Source of the DNA: Pseudomonadota bacterium
GTDB taxonomy: Bacteria > Pseudomonadota > Alphaproteobacteria > Rhizobiales > Hyphomicrobiaceae
NCBI GenBank assembly: GCA_023430845.1
Contig: JAEYYJ010000011.1
Coordinates: 1 to 5,275 of the forward strand
DNA: 5,275 nucleotides
Direction: 5' to 3'
Below, piece by piece: positions 1 through 5,011 of this stretch (positions within the stretch are counted from its first letter, which is position 1; every line of letters begins with the position of its first letter). The notes under the pieces are model-generated. The model did not search any database, had not been told where the DNA came from, and saw only the letters and a program-made list of their open reading frames with translations. Both the position numbers and the translations under genes were made by a program.

Positions 1-103
1 GGGCGACGGTCATGCCGGCGTAGTGGGCCACGACAATCACGCCCGTGTCCTTGAACACGTCGTGGAGCGTCGTGACGAGCTCTTGCTTGGCAGCTCTATC
101 CAC
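1..103 (-). CDS. rplJ: 50S ribosomal protein L10 (partial, N-terminal 34 codons)
   Basis: The start of the L10 gene, which forms the base of the L7/L12 stalk of the large ribosomal subunit and recruits GTPase translation factors. The translation from a GTG at 103 begins (M)[18 protein letters not shown] and continues through [11 protein letters not shown], the recognisable N-terminus of alphaproteobacterial L10, which is normally about 170 residues. The rest lies beyond the left edge. The GTG start is chosen because the family similarity begins there. A GGAG (115-118) lies 11 bases upstream, slightly far for a Shine-Dalgarno sequence. An ATG at 118-120 is out of frame. The gene follows rplA after a long structured leader, as expected for a gene under L10-L7/L12 feedback. 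Identity is secure; the exact start is fairly sure. Confidence 0.93.
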   Translation of the reverse strand, partial: MDRAAKQELVTTLHDVFKDTGVIVVAHYAGMTVA

Positions 104-126
104 CTGGCTACACTCTCCATCGTGCG

Positions 127-144
127 AAAATACCCTTGCGGGTA
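127..144 (-). terminator. weak attenuator-like hairpin before rplJ
   Basis: In transcript direction UACCC-GCAA-GGGUA (144-131) is followed directly by UUUU (130-127). The stem is only 5 bp, so it would be a weak intrinsic terminator at best. It ends about 25 bases before the rplJ GTG and could instead be the last structural element of the L10 leader, controlling access to the ribosome binding site. Confidence 0.3.
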
Positions 145-320
145 AAATCGCGGGTTGCACCTTGCCACCGGGAGCAGAGGATCTTTCGATCCCACGCTGC
201 GGTGACGCTGCGGTTCCTGTCCGCCCGCGCGTCAAAACCGACGGCACGGCGCTTCCCAAGAGGTTCGAACCGGCCCGCACCTCGCGGTGTGGGAGCGCTC
301 TTACGAGCGCCGACTTCCGG

Positions 321-393
321 CCGTCTCCCGTCTCATGCTGGCCCATTTGGCTTAAGGCTGCCGAAGCACCCACCAGCAATCTCGGACAGGTTC
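321..393 (-). promoter_or_regulatory. L10 leader core (putative L10-L7/L12 binding fold)
   Basis: On the minus strand this reads CUGUCCGAGAUUGCUGG, then a UUCG-capped arm (359-368), then CCAAAUGGGCCAGC AUGAGACGGGAGACGG in separate segments. GCUGG (373-377) pairs with CCAGC (337-341), enclosing the UUCG arm and an unpaired AAAUGG segment. The CCGAGAUUGC and CAUGAGACGGG flanks are what I recall of rplJ leaders in related alphaproteobacteria. In known cases L10, complexed with L7/L12, binds such a leader, which contains a kink-turn, to repress its own operon. The position upstream of rplJ and the pairing are seen directly; L10 binding is inferred. Confidence 0.6.
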
Positions 394-457
394 GGAGAGA
401 GGGCCGAGGCCTTCTCTCCTGCTCCGGATCTCGCGATCCGGAATTCTCAGTTCGCGA

Positions 458-1207
458 TCAGGCCGGACCGGCCGTACCGCTCGTCACGCTCGCGGCATCG
501 AGCTTGACGCCCGGACCCTGCGATGAGGTCACGGCGAGCTTCTTCAAATAGGTGCCCTTGGCGCCGGCGGGGCGCGCCTTGACCACGGCGTCGACGAACG
601 CCTTGATGTTTTCGACCAGCGCCTGCTCGGAGAAGCTCGCCTTGCCGACGCCGGCATGGATGATCCCCGATTTCTCGACGCGGAACTCGACAGCGCCGCC
701 CTTGGCACCTTCGACAGCGGTCTTGACGTCCATGGTCACGGTGCCGACACGCGGGTTCGGCATGAGACCACGAGGACCGAGCACCTTACCGAGTCGACCG
801 ACGAGGCCCATCATGTCGGGCGTCGCAATGCAGCGATCGAAATTGATCACGCCCTTGCTGACCTGCTCGACGAGATCTTCCGCACCAACGATATCGGCGC
901 CGGCAGCCTTGGCCTCTTCAGCCTTCGGACCGCGCGCGAAAACCGCGACGCGCTGCGTGCGGCCCGAGCCATGCGGCAGGTTGCACACGCCGCGCACCAT
1001 CTGGTCGGCATGGCGCGGATCGACGCCGAGGTTCATCGCGAGCTCGACGGTCTCGTCGAACTTCGCCTTGGCGTTCGATTTCACGAGCTTCACAGCTTCG
1101 TCGACGCCGTAGCTCTTGTTGCGATCGACCGTCGCGCGGAGCGCTGCGAGACGCTTGCCGCCAGCGAGGCGCGTTGCCTGGATCACTTCCTTGGTCGCTT
1201 TTGCCAT
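458..1207 (-). CDS. rplA: 50S ribosomal protein L1
   Basis: Ribosomal protein L1, the protein of the mobile L1 stalk that binds 23S rRNA near the E site; in characterised bacteria it also represses translation of its own operon. The 249-residue product has the family blocks in order: [20 protein letters not shown] at 48-67, [20 protein letters not shown] at 72-91, [11 protein letters not shown] at 123-133, [19 protein letters not shown] at 139-157, [20 protein letters not shown] at 170-189, and GPGVKLD near the end. It is about 15 residues longer than usual (E. coli 234): roughly 13 extra residues at the N-terminus and a tail TSGTAGPA. The ATG is supported by a GGAG overlapping the end of rplK; only 5 bases separate the two genes, indicating translational coupling. 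Identity is certain. Confidence 0.98.
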   Translation of the reverse strand: MAKATKEVIQATRLAGGKRLAALRATVDRNKSYGVDEAVKLVKSNAKAKFDETVELAMNLGVDPRHADQMVRGVCNLPHGSGRTQRVAVFARGPKAEEAKAAGADIVGAEDLVEQVSKGVINFDRCIATPDMMGLVGRLGKVLGPRGLMPNPRVGTVTMDVKTAVEGAKGGAVEFRVEKSGIIHAGVGKASFSEQALVENIKAFVDAVVKARPAGAKGTYLKKLAVTSSQGPGVKLDAASVTSGTAGPA

Positions 1208-1212
1208 CGCCC

Positions 1213-1641
1213 TTACTCCGTCACCCGAAGGCCCATCGACCGCGCCGAGCCGGCAATGATGCGAGCTGCGGCCTCGACGTCGTCGGTGTTGAGGTCCTTC
1301 ATCTTGACCTTGGCGATGTCACGCACCTGAGCCATCGTCACGCTGCCGGCAACGGTGCGGCCCGTCTCCTTGGAGCCGGTCTCGATGCCCGCGGCCTTCT
1401 TCAGGAAGTGAGACGCCGGCGGCGTCTTCATCTCGAAGGTGAACGAGCGATCCGAGAAAACCGTGATCTTCACCGGGATCGGCGTGCCCTGCTCCATGTC
1501 CTTCGTCTTGGCATTGAAGGACTTGCAGAATTCCATGATGTTCACGCCGCGCTGACCGAGCGCAGGCCCGATCGGCGGTGCAGGATTGGCCTGACCGGCC
1601 TTCACCTGCAGATTGATGTAACCGTCTATCTTTTTCGCCAT
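1213..1641 (-). CDS. rplK: 50S ribosomal protein L11
   Basis: Ribosomal protein L11, which binds the GTPase-associated region of 23S rRNA and is needed in E. coli for RelA-dependent stringent response. The 142-residue length is normal. The N-terminal domain includes the proline-rich block [15 protein letters not shown] at 21-35, the switch region seen in all L11 proteins. The C-terminal RNA-binding domain ends with [20 protein letters not shown] (111-130) followed by [12 protein letters not shown], the classic L11 signature. The ATG at 1641 starts [20 protein letters not shown], the expected N-terminus; the upstream Shine-Dalgarno is weak (AGGGGA is 12 bases away). It is preceded by a leader with a candidate L1 site, so translation of rplK and rplA is probably repressed by excess L1. 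Confidence 0.98.
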   Translation of the reverse strand: MAKKIDGYINLQVKAGQANPAPPIGPALGQRGVNIMEFCKSFNAKTKDMEQGTPIPVKITVFSDRSFTFEMKTPPASHFLKKAAGIETGSKETGRTVAGSVTMAQVRDIAKVKMKDLNTDDVEAAARIIAGSARSMGLRVTE

Positions 1642-1671
1642 CTTTCTACTCTATCCCCTGTCACCATGTTC

Positions 1672-1725
1672 GGAGGCAAAGCCCCCAGGGTTAGCGGTCA
1701 ATCGGGCCGGCTTCAGCCCTCCCGC
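1672..1725 (-). promoter_or_regulatory. candidate L1 (RplA) autoregulatory binding site in the rplK leader
   Basis: In transcript direction the site is GCGG (1725-1722), GA (1721-1720), GGGC (1719-1716), loop, GCCC (1707-1704), GAUUGA (1703-1698), CCGC (1697-1694). The two helices are separated by an asymmetric internal loop with GA on one side and a six-base GA-starting strand on the other. This is the arrangement of the L1 site in 23S rRNA helices 76-77, where GGUGG-GA pairs across GAAAUA-CCACC, and in the archaeal L1 mRNA site. A second hairpin, GGGGGC-UUU-GCCUCC (1686-1672), follows and ends about 30 bases before the rplK ATG. The pairing is read directly; L1 binding is inferred from this match and from known rplKA regulation. 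Confidence 0.75.
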
Positions 1726-1733
1726 ACGAGACG

Positions 1734-1777
1734 CGACGCGGGGCCTTTTGGCTTTCGCCATCCGGACATCCGCGTCG
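1734..1777 (-). other. 8-bp stem-loop in the nusG-rplK spacer
   Basis: In transcript direction CGACGCGG (1777-1770) pairs perfectly with CCGCGUCG (1741-1734), enclosing 28 bases that include a UGGC-GAAA-GCCA hairpin (1760-1749). It lies directly 5' of the candidate L1 site. No U-run follows, so it is not a standard terminator. Another hairpin, GGCCCC/GGGGUCC with an 8-base loop, lies further upstream at 1805-1825. I saw no clear promoter in the 241-base spacer 1642-1882, so rplK is probably read from the secE-nusG transcript. The stem could be an mRNA processing site or a folding domain of the leader. Confidence 0.5.
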
Positions 1778-1882
1778 TGCCGATTCTGCCTTCTTTCGCG
1801 ACCTGGACCCCACATCCCAGGGGCCGCCCGCTGTTGCTTTTCTCGTCCGGTCACAACCCCGTGGGCGCTGCCGGAAACTTGC

Positions 1883-2416
1883 TCAGCCCACCTTCTCGAC
1901 TTGCGTGAACTCCAGCTCCACCGGCGTCGGCCGTCCGAAGATCGAAACCGCCACCTTGAGGCGGGACCGCTCCTCGTCGACCTCTTCGACGAGACCGCTG
2001 AAGCTCGCGAACGGACCGTCGGCCACCTTGACCGACTCCCCGATCTCGAAAGTGACGGTCGGCTTCGGCCGCTCAACACCTTCCTTGACCTGATTGAGGA
2101 TCCGCATGGCCTCGTCTTCCGAGATCGGAACCGCCTTGTTGTCGGCGCCGAGGAAGCCCGTCACCTTCGGCGTATTCTTGATCAGGAGGAAGGCCGGGTC
2201 GGTCATCTCCATCTTCACGAGCACGTAGCTCGGAAAAAGCTTGCGCTCCGCGTGAACCTTGCGGCCACGGCGCATCTCGATGACGTCCTCGGACGGAACC
2301 AGAACCTCCTCGAACAGATGGTCGAGGCCGGCGGCCTTTGCCCGCTCCTTGATGGCCTCCGCGACCTTCTTCTCGAAGTTCGAGTAGGCGTGAACGATGT
2401 ACCAGCGCTTTGCCAT
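1883..2416 (-). CDS. nusG: transcription termination/antitermination factor NusG
   Basis: NusG binds RNA polymerase at the clamp, suppresses pausing, and connects it through its KOW domain to Rho or to ribosomal protein S10. The 177 residues match the family length. The N-terminal NGN domain starts with RWYIVHAYSNFEKKVAEAI (4-22) and includes GRKVHAERKLFPSYVLVKM (51-69) and NTPKVTGFLG (81-90). The C-terminal KOW domain spans about 123-176, with VKVADGPFASFSG (129-141) and VSIFGRPTPVELEFTQVEKV (157-176). The Phe in SIFGR corresponds to E. coli F165, part of the S10/Rho contact surface. The start is supported by AGGA four bases before the ATG. It sits 63 bases after secE, the normal secE-nusG pairing. 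Certain. Confidence 0.98.
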   Translation of the reverse strand: MAKRWYIVHAYSNFEKKVAEAIKERAKAAGLDHLFEEVLVPSEDVIEMRRGRKVHAERKLFPSYVLVKMEMTDPAFLLIKNTPKVTGFLGADNKAVPISEDEAMRILNQVKEGVERPKPTVTFEIGESVKVADGPFASFSGLVEEVDEERSRLKVAVSIFGRPTPVELEFTQVEKVG

Positions 2417-2479
2417 GCTGTCCTGCTGTCAACTAACCCACACGCACCGGGGTGACCCTGCCGCCACCCGGCCGTCCCG

Positions 2480-2677
2480 TCAGCGGAACGCGTTCAGCAC
2501 AAGCTGCACGAGCCATCCAATGCCTTGATCCACAATGGTAAAAAAGATCGCCGCCAGCGTGACCATAATCAGCACCATGATGGTCGTGATCCAGACCTCC
2601 TTCCAGGTCGGCCACGTGACCTTGGCCGTTTCCTGCCGCACCTGCTGGAGAAATTCGAAGGGGTTCGTTCTCGCCAT
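2480..2677 (-). CDS. secE: preprotein translocase subunit SecE
   Basis: SecE is the small essential subunit that clamps SecY in the inner-membrane protein-conducting channel. The 65-residue product is the short single-spanning form common in alphaproteobacteria, lacking the two extra N-terminal helices of E. coli SecE. It starts MARTNPFEFLQQVRQET, carries the conserved amphipathic-helix motif ETAKVTWPTWKEV (16-28) and has one hydrophobic segment at about 29-49, followed by a second apolar stretch to the C-terminus. The ATG at 2677 is preceded by AGGGA ten bases upstream. It lies 99 bases downstream of tRNA-Trp with no visible terminator or good promoter between them, so it is probably cotranscribed with the tRNA. 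Confidence 0.97.
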   Translation of the reverse strand: MARTNPFEFLQQVRQETAKVTWPTWKEVWITTIMVLIMVTLAAIFFTIVDQGIGWLVQLVLNAFR

Positions 2678-2776
2678 CAGCTTTCATTCCCTGCCTGTCC
2701 GTGGCGAGAGGACCAACGAGGACGCTCACGCTCAATTCCCAATCGCTGCGAACGCCGCTCTCGCATCGGGGTGGAT

Positions 2777-2852
2777 TGGCAGGGGCGGAGGGTCTCGAAC
2801 CCCCAACCTTCGGTTTTGGAGACCGACGCTCTACCAATTGAGCTACACCCCT
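2777..2852 (-). tRNA. tRNA-Trp (anticodon CCA)
   Basis: A 76-base tRNA with encoded 3' CCA (2779-2777) and discriminator G. The acceptor stem is AGGGGTG/CGCCCCT with one T-G wobble; the D arm is GTAGCTCAATTGGTAGAGC; the anticodon arm is TCGGT-CTCCAAA-ACCGA, giving anticodon CCA (2819-2817); the T arm is GGGGG-TTCGAGA-CCCTC with one G-U pair. All arms close and the sequence is that of bacterial tRNA-Trp. Its place just upstream of secE-nusG is a conserved bacterial arrangement. It must be cut from a longer precursor, since secE appears to follow on the same transcript. Confidence 0.97.
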
Positions 2853-3029
2853 CGAGGTCCACCCCCAAACACGGTCAGGCACGCACGTTCAGGTGGATCG
2901 AACTTCGCGAGACCCCGCAGTCCGCGCCGCAACGAACACCGCAAACGAAGTGCAGCCGACGAAGCAGTTCCCGGGTTTTCAAGTCCCGCCTGCTGCAATG
3001 TCGACTTTCGCTTGGATGTGTTTCGGACG
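2853..3029 (-). other. 5' leader of the tRNA-Trp/secE/nusG transcript
   Basis: About 175 bases between the candidate promoter and the tRNA, with no coding potential I trust. One hairpin is visible in transcript direction: AGCAG (2994-2990) pairs with CUGCU (2967-2963), with an inner CGGG/CCCG stem (2988-2985 and 2975-2972) capped by a 9-base ACUUGAAAA loop. No U-run follows. No Trp-rich leader peptide was seen. The segment would be removed as the 5' trailer by RNase P when the tRNA matures. Confidence 0.4.
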
Positions 3030-3032
3030 CCT

Positions 3033-3061
3033 CTTATAGAGGTTACCCGCAGCCGATACAA
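3033..3061 (-). promoter_or_regulatory. candidate sigma-70 promoter for tRNA-Trp-secE-nusG
   Basis: On the minus strand TTGTAT (3061-3056) is followed by exactly 17 bp and then TATAAG (3038-3033), which is 5 of 6 to TATAAT; the -35 is only 3 of 6. An A6 run at 3079-3074, about 12 bp upstream of the -35, could act as an UP-like element. The -10 lies inside the palindrome CCTCT-TAT-AGAGG (3030-3042). Initiation is expected near 3026. It is the best promoter match upstream of the tRNA in this window. Confidence 0.55.
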
Positions 3062-3089
3062 GCCCGCTCGTTACTTTTTTCTTGACTTC

Positions 3090-3140
3090 AGCCGCGGGGG
3101 CCCGCGGCTCGCCTACCCGAAATCGGGCGAGCGGATTTTT
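3090..3140. repeat. two overlapping GC-rich inverted repeats between divergent units
   Basis: The first is a 20-base inverted repeat: AGCCGCGG (3090-3097), loop GGGC, CCGCGGCT (3102-3109). The second is GCTCGCC (3107-3113) pairing with GGCGAGC (3126-3132), with an inner CCCG/CGGG arm. They share bases 3107-3109, so both cannot form fully at once. On the plus strand the second stem is followed by GGA and T5 (3136-3140), making a poor intrinsic terminator; there is no obvious plus-strand transcript for it to end. It may simply be a boundary between the divergent promoters. Confidence 0.45.
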
Positions 3141-3141
3141 A

Positions 3142-3147
3142 TATAAT
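3142..3147 (+). promoter_or_regulatory. candidate -10 box (TATAAT) for the plus-strand genes
   Basis: A perfect TATAAT in the AT-rich run TTTTTATATAATAG of an otherwise GC-rich region. No acceptable -35 is seen at 16-18 bp upstream (GAAATC at 3119-3124 for a 17-bp spacer), so it would need an activator, or it may be chance. It lies 360 bp before gcdH; the hydrolase remnant would be in its transcript. Confidence 0.35.
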
Positions 3148-3155
3148 AGCGACGG

Positions 3156-3172
3156 GATCTTAGATCAAGATC
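3156..3172. promoter_or_regulatory. operator-like inverted repeat GATCTT-N5-AAGATC
   Basis: GATCTT (3156-3161) and AAGATC (3167-3172) form a perfect inverted repeat around AGATC. It begins 9 bases after the candidate TATAAT, around the expected start of transcription, where a repressor dimer could block initiation. No regulator gene is present in the window to pair with it. Confidence 0.3.
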
Positions 3173-3182
3173 GAGCGATTGT

Positions 3183-3461
3183 TTGGCACATCGGGCGACA
3201 CGCCGCTCCCAGATCATCGTCGCAGATATGGAAGCGCAGGTCTGCGTCGGCCAGACAACATTCGATTTTCTGACGGCCGGCCTCGATGTCTTTCTGGTTG
3301 CAGATGCCGTTGGATCGCGCGGAGGCGAAGTCCGCGATCTGGCTGTCCGACGCCCGGAGCGCGCCGACGCCCGCATCGTCGACCAAGAGATGGTTGCCCT
3401 CGAGTGGCTACGGCGCGGCGATACGGAGGAGTTCAAGGATCTCATCGAAGTGATAAAGTGA
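3183..3461 (+). pseudogene. 5'-truncated isochorismatase-family cysteine hydrolase
   Basis: An open frame whose product from about residue 9 onward reads as the C-terminal half of an isochorismatase/nicotinamidase-type hydrolase. SQIIVADMEAQVCVGQT (9-25) contains the nucleophile cysteine (C21) motif. GLDVFLVADAVGSR (33-46) is the next conserved strand, and EMVALEWLRRGDTEEFK (69-85) the usual C-terminal helix. Full members are about 180-200 residues and use an N-terminal Asp and a central Lys with this Cys; both Asp and Lys parts are missing. The frame is closed upstream by TAG at 3147-3149, and 3150-3195 gives no family similarity. The only starts are TTG (3183) and ATG (3228), neither with a Shine-Dalgarno. 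It is most likely a gene that lost its 5' half; a short expressed ORF is less likely. The surviving half shows no frameshift, so the loss may be recent. Confidence 0.65.
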
Positions 3462-3506
3462 TCGGCGAACACAGCTCCCAACGACAGACAATCGGAAACA
3501 CGGATC

Positions 3507-4712
3507 ATGCAGGACAAAGCCGCGAAGGCCTCTCGAGCCGCCTTTCAGTGGGACGACCCGTTCCTTATCGAGGAGCAGCTCACCGAGGACGAGCGCATGA
3601 TCCGCGATACGGCGCGGGACTACTGCCAGGAGAAACTCGCCTCGCGTGTGATCTCGGCCTACCTCGAAGAGCGGACCGATCGCGAGATCTTCACCGAAAT
3701 GGGCGCACTCGGGCTCCTCGGCGTGACGATCCCCGAGAAGTACGGCTGCGCTGGCGCGAACTATGTCTCGTATGGCCTCGTCGCCCGCGAAGTGGAGCGC
3801 GTCGACTCGGGCTATCGCTCGATGAATTCGGTGCAGTCGTCGCTCGTCATGTACCCGATCTACGCGTACGGCTCGGAAGAGCAGCGCATGAAGTACCTGC
3901 CGAAGCTCGCGAGCGGCGAGTACGTCGGCTGCTTCGGCCTCACCGAGCCCGATGCAGGCTCGGACCCAGGCGGCATGAAAACGCGGGCTGAGAAGGTCGC
4001 GGACGGCTATCGCCTCACCGGTTCGAAGACGTGGATTTCGAACGCTCCGATCGCCGACGTGTTCGTCGTGTGGGCCAAGTCGGCGGCGCATAACGACGAG
4101 ATCCGCGGCTTCATTCTCGAGAAGGGCATGAAGGGCCTCTCGGCGCCGAAGATTGGCGGCAAGCTGAGCCTTCGCTGCTCGATCACGGGCGAAGTCGTCA
4201 TGGACGGCGTCGTCGTGCCGGAAAGCGCGATGCTGCCGAACGTCTCCGGCCTCAAGGGGCCGTTCGGCTGCCTCAATCGCGCCCGCTACGGCATTGCCTG
4301 GGGCGCCATGGGTGCGGCGGAAGACTGCTGGCACCGCGCACGCCAGTACACGCTCGACCGTAAGCAGTTCGGCCGTCCGCTCGCCGCGACGCAGCTCGTG
4401 CAGAAGAAGCTCGCCGACATGCAGACGGAGATTTCACTCGGCCTGCAGGCGGCGCTGCGCTGCGGTCGCCTGTTCGACGAAGGACGCCTCGCGCCGGAAG
4501 CCATCTCGATCATCAAACGCAACAATTGCGGCAAGGCGCTCGATATCGCCCGCGTCGCGCGTGACATGCACGGCGGCAACGGCATCCAGATCGAGTACCA
4601 CGTGATGCGTCACGCGGCGAACCTCGAGACCGTCAACACGTACGAGGGCGCGCATGATGTGCACGCGCTCATTCTCGGCCGCGCCCAGACTGGGCTGCAG
4701 GCTTTCTTCTGA
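3507..4712 (+). CDS. gcdH: glutaryl-CoA dehydrogenase (acyl-CoA dehydrogenase family)
   Basis: FAD enzyme that oxidises and decarboxylates glutaryl-CoA to crotonyl-CoA and CO2, passing electrons to electron-transfer flavoprotein; it serves lysine, tryptophan and aromatic-acid catabolism. The 401-residue product can be aligned by eye with human GCDH along its length: [17 protein letters not shown] (13-29), [14 protein letters not shown] (70-83), [19 protein letters not shown] (97-115), [12 protein letters not shown] (142-153), [19 protein letters not shown] (172-190), [20 protein letters not shown] (284-303), and [20 protein letters not shown] (377-396). The catalytic base is E380, and R104 matches the Arg that holds the glutaryl carboxylate, which separates GCDH from other acyl-CoA dehydrogenases. 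The ATG at 3507 has only a weak GGAAA upstream. DUF1272 follows after 22 bases. Confidence 0.95.
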   Translation: MQDKAAKASRAAFQWDDPFLIEEQLTEDERMIRDTARDYCQEKLASRVISAYLEERTDREIFTEMGALGLLGVTIPEKYGCAGANYVSYGLVAREVERVDSGYRSMNSVQSSLVMYPIYAYGSEEQRMKYLPKLASGEYVGCFGLTEPDAGSDPGGMKTRAEKVADGYRLTGSKTWISNAPIADVFVVWAKSAAHNDEIRGFILEKGMKGLSAPKIGGKLSLRCSITGEVVMDGVVVPESAMLPNVSGLKGPFGCLNRARYGIAWGAMGAAEDCWHRARQYTLDRKQFGRPLAATQLVQKKLADMQTEISLGLQAALRCGRLFDEGRLAPEAISIIKRNNCGKALDIARVARDMHGGNGIQIEYHVMRHAANLETVNTYEGAHDVHALILGRAQTGLQAFF

Positions 4713-4734
4713 TCATCGACGCGGGAGGTTCGCC

Positions 4735-4986
4735 ATGCTGGCACTCAGACCGAACTGTGAATGCTGCGACAAGGATCTCCCGCCCGATGCCTCGGATGCA
4801 GTGATCTGCTCTTTCGAGTGCACATTCTGCGCGGATTGCGCGGAACATCGCCTCCCCGGCGGACGCTGCCCGAATTGCGGCGGCGAACTGGTCAAGCGGC
4901 CTGTGCGGCCGGCGGATCGGCTGGCTAAGTTCCCGCCATCGGATAAGCGCGTCGCCAAGGCGCACGGCTTCTGCGAGAGCGCGTGA
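4735..4986 (+). CDS. DUF1272 cysteine-rich protein
   Basis: An 83-residue protein of the DUF1272 family, function unknown. It begins MLALRPNCECCDKDLPPD, the family's typical N-terminus, and has Cys at 8, 10, 11, 25, 29, 32, 35, 45 and 48, plus a lone C80. The CxxxCxxCxxC set in SFECTFCADCAEH and the RCPNCGGEL knuckle (44-52) look like zinc-binding sites of a small zinc-ribbon or treble-clef fold; this is inference from cysteine spacing. The ATG at 4735 is chosen over an upstream in-frame ATG (4654) because GGGAGG (4723-4728) lies six bases before it and family similarity starts there; the upstream start would overlap gcdH. It follows gcdH by 22 bases on the same strand, so the two are probably one transcript. 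No signal peptide or membrane segment. Confidence 0.9.
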   Translation: MLALRPNCECCDKDLPPDASDAVICSFECTFCADCAEHRLPGGRCPNCGGELVKRPVRPADRLAKFPPSDKRVAKAHGFCESA

Positions 4987-5011
4987 CGCGGGCGATCGAC
5001 TACAGCCCGCG
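4987..5011. other. hairpin at the convergent DUF1272/SDR junction
   Basis: CGCGGG (4987-4992) and CCCGCG (5006-5011) form a 6-bp inverted repeat with a 13-base loop, spanning the 13-base gap and the stop of the minus-strand gene. No U-run follows on either strand, so it is not a standard intrinsic terminator. It is the only candidate structure separating the two convergent transcripts in this window. Confidence 0.25.

Larger units (their letters stand above)
104..457 (-). promoter_or_regulatory. structured rplA-rplJ leader with serial hairpins
   Basis: A 354-base untranslated stretch between the rplA stop and the rplJ start. In transcript order the visible hairpins are: an 8-bp perfect stem with a GCGA loop (423-442); a stem GGAGAGA/UCUCUCC plus GGC/GCC with loop CUCG (394-419); the L10-leader-like core (321-393); GCGCUC-GUAA-GAGCGC (295-310); CCC-CACC-GCGA-GGUG-GGG with one A/C mismatch (274-293); GGAUC-GAAA-GAUCC (179-192); and UACCC-GCAA-GGGUA (131-144). 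Five of these seven elements have GNRA tetraloops. There are also two short tandem repeats: GAGACGG twice (321-334) and ACCGCAGCGT twice (194-214). No convincing promoter was found, so rplJ is probably read through from rplKA. A leader of this size fits translational autoregulation of rplJL. Confidence 0.75.

Noticed and set aside
118..120. ATG as an alternative rplJ start.
   Set aside because: Out of frame with the L10 coding sequence and overlapping the ribosome binding site.
226..239. TTGACG on the minus strand as a -35 for an rplJ promoter.
   Set aside because: No -10-like sequence 16-18 bp downstream.
262..271. GGTTCGAACC, like a tRNA T-arm.
   Set aside because: It is a 10-base palindrome with no acceptor, D or anticodon arms around it.
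423..442. Hairpin just after rplA as a terminator.
   Set aside because: The stem is strong, but no U-run follows, and rplJ downstream needs read-through.
45..551. Plus-strand open frames through the rplJ leader and the end of rplA.
   Set aside because: They run antisense to rplJ, its structured leader and rplA, have no recognisable family and no Shine-Dalgarno; ordinary high-GC shadow frames.
3082..3087. TTGACT on the plus strand as the -35 of the TATAAT at 3142.
   Set aside because: The two are 54 bp apart, far outside a working spacer.
3408..4334. Long minus-strand frame opposite gcdH (308 codons).
   Set aside because: It is the antisense of a clear glutaryl-CoA dehydrogenase gene and shows no family signature.
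2777..4712. Functional link between tRNA-Trp and gcdH, since tryptophan breakdown can pass through glutaryl-CoA.
   Set aside because: The units are divergent, and tRNA-Trp next to secE-nusG is a general bacterial arrangement; adjacency is most simply chance.
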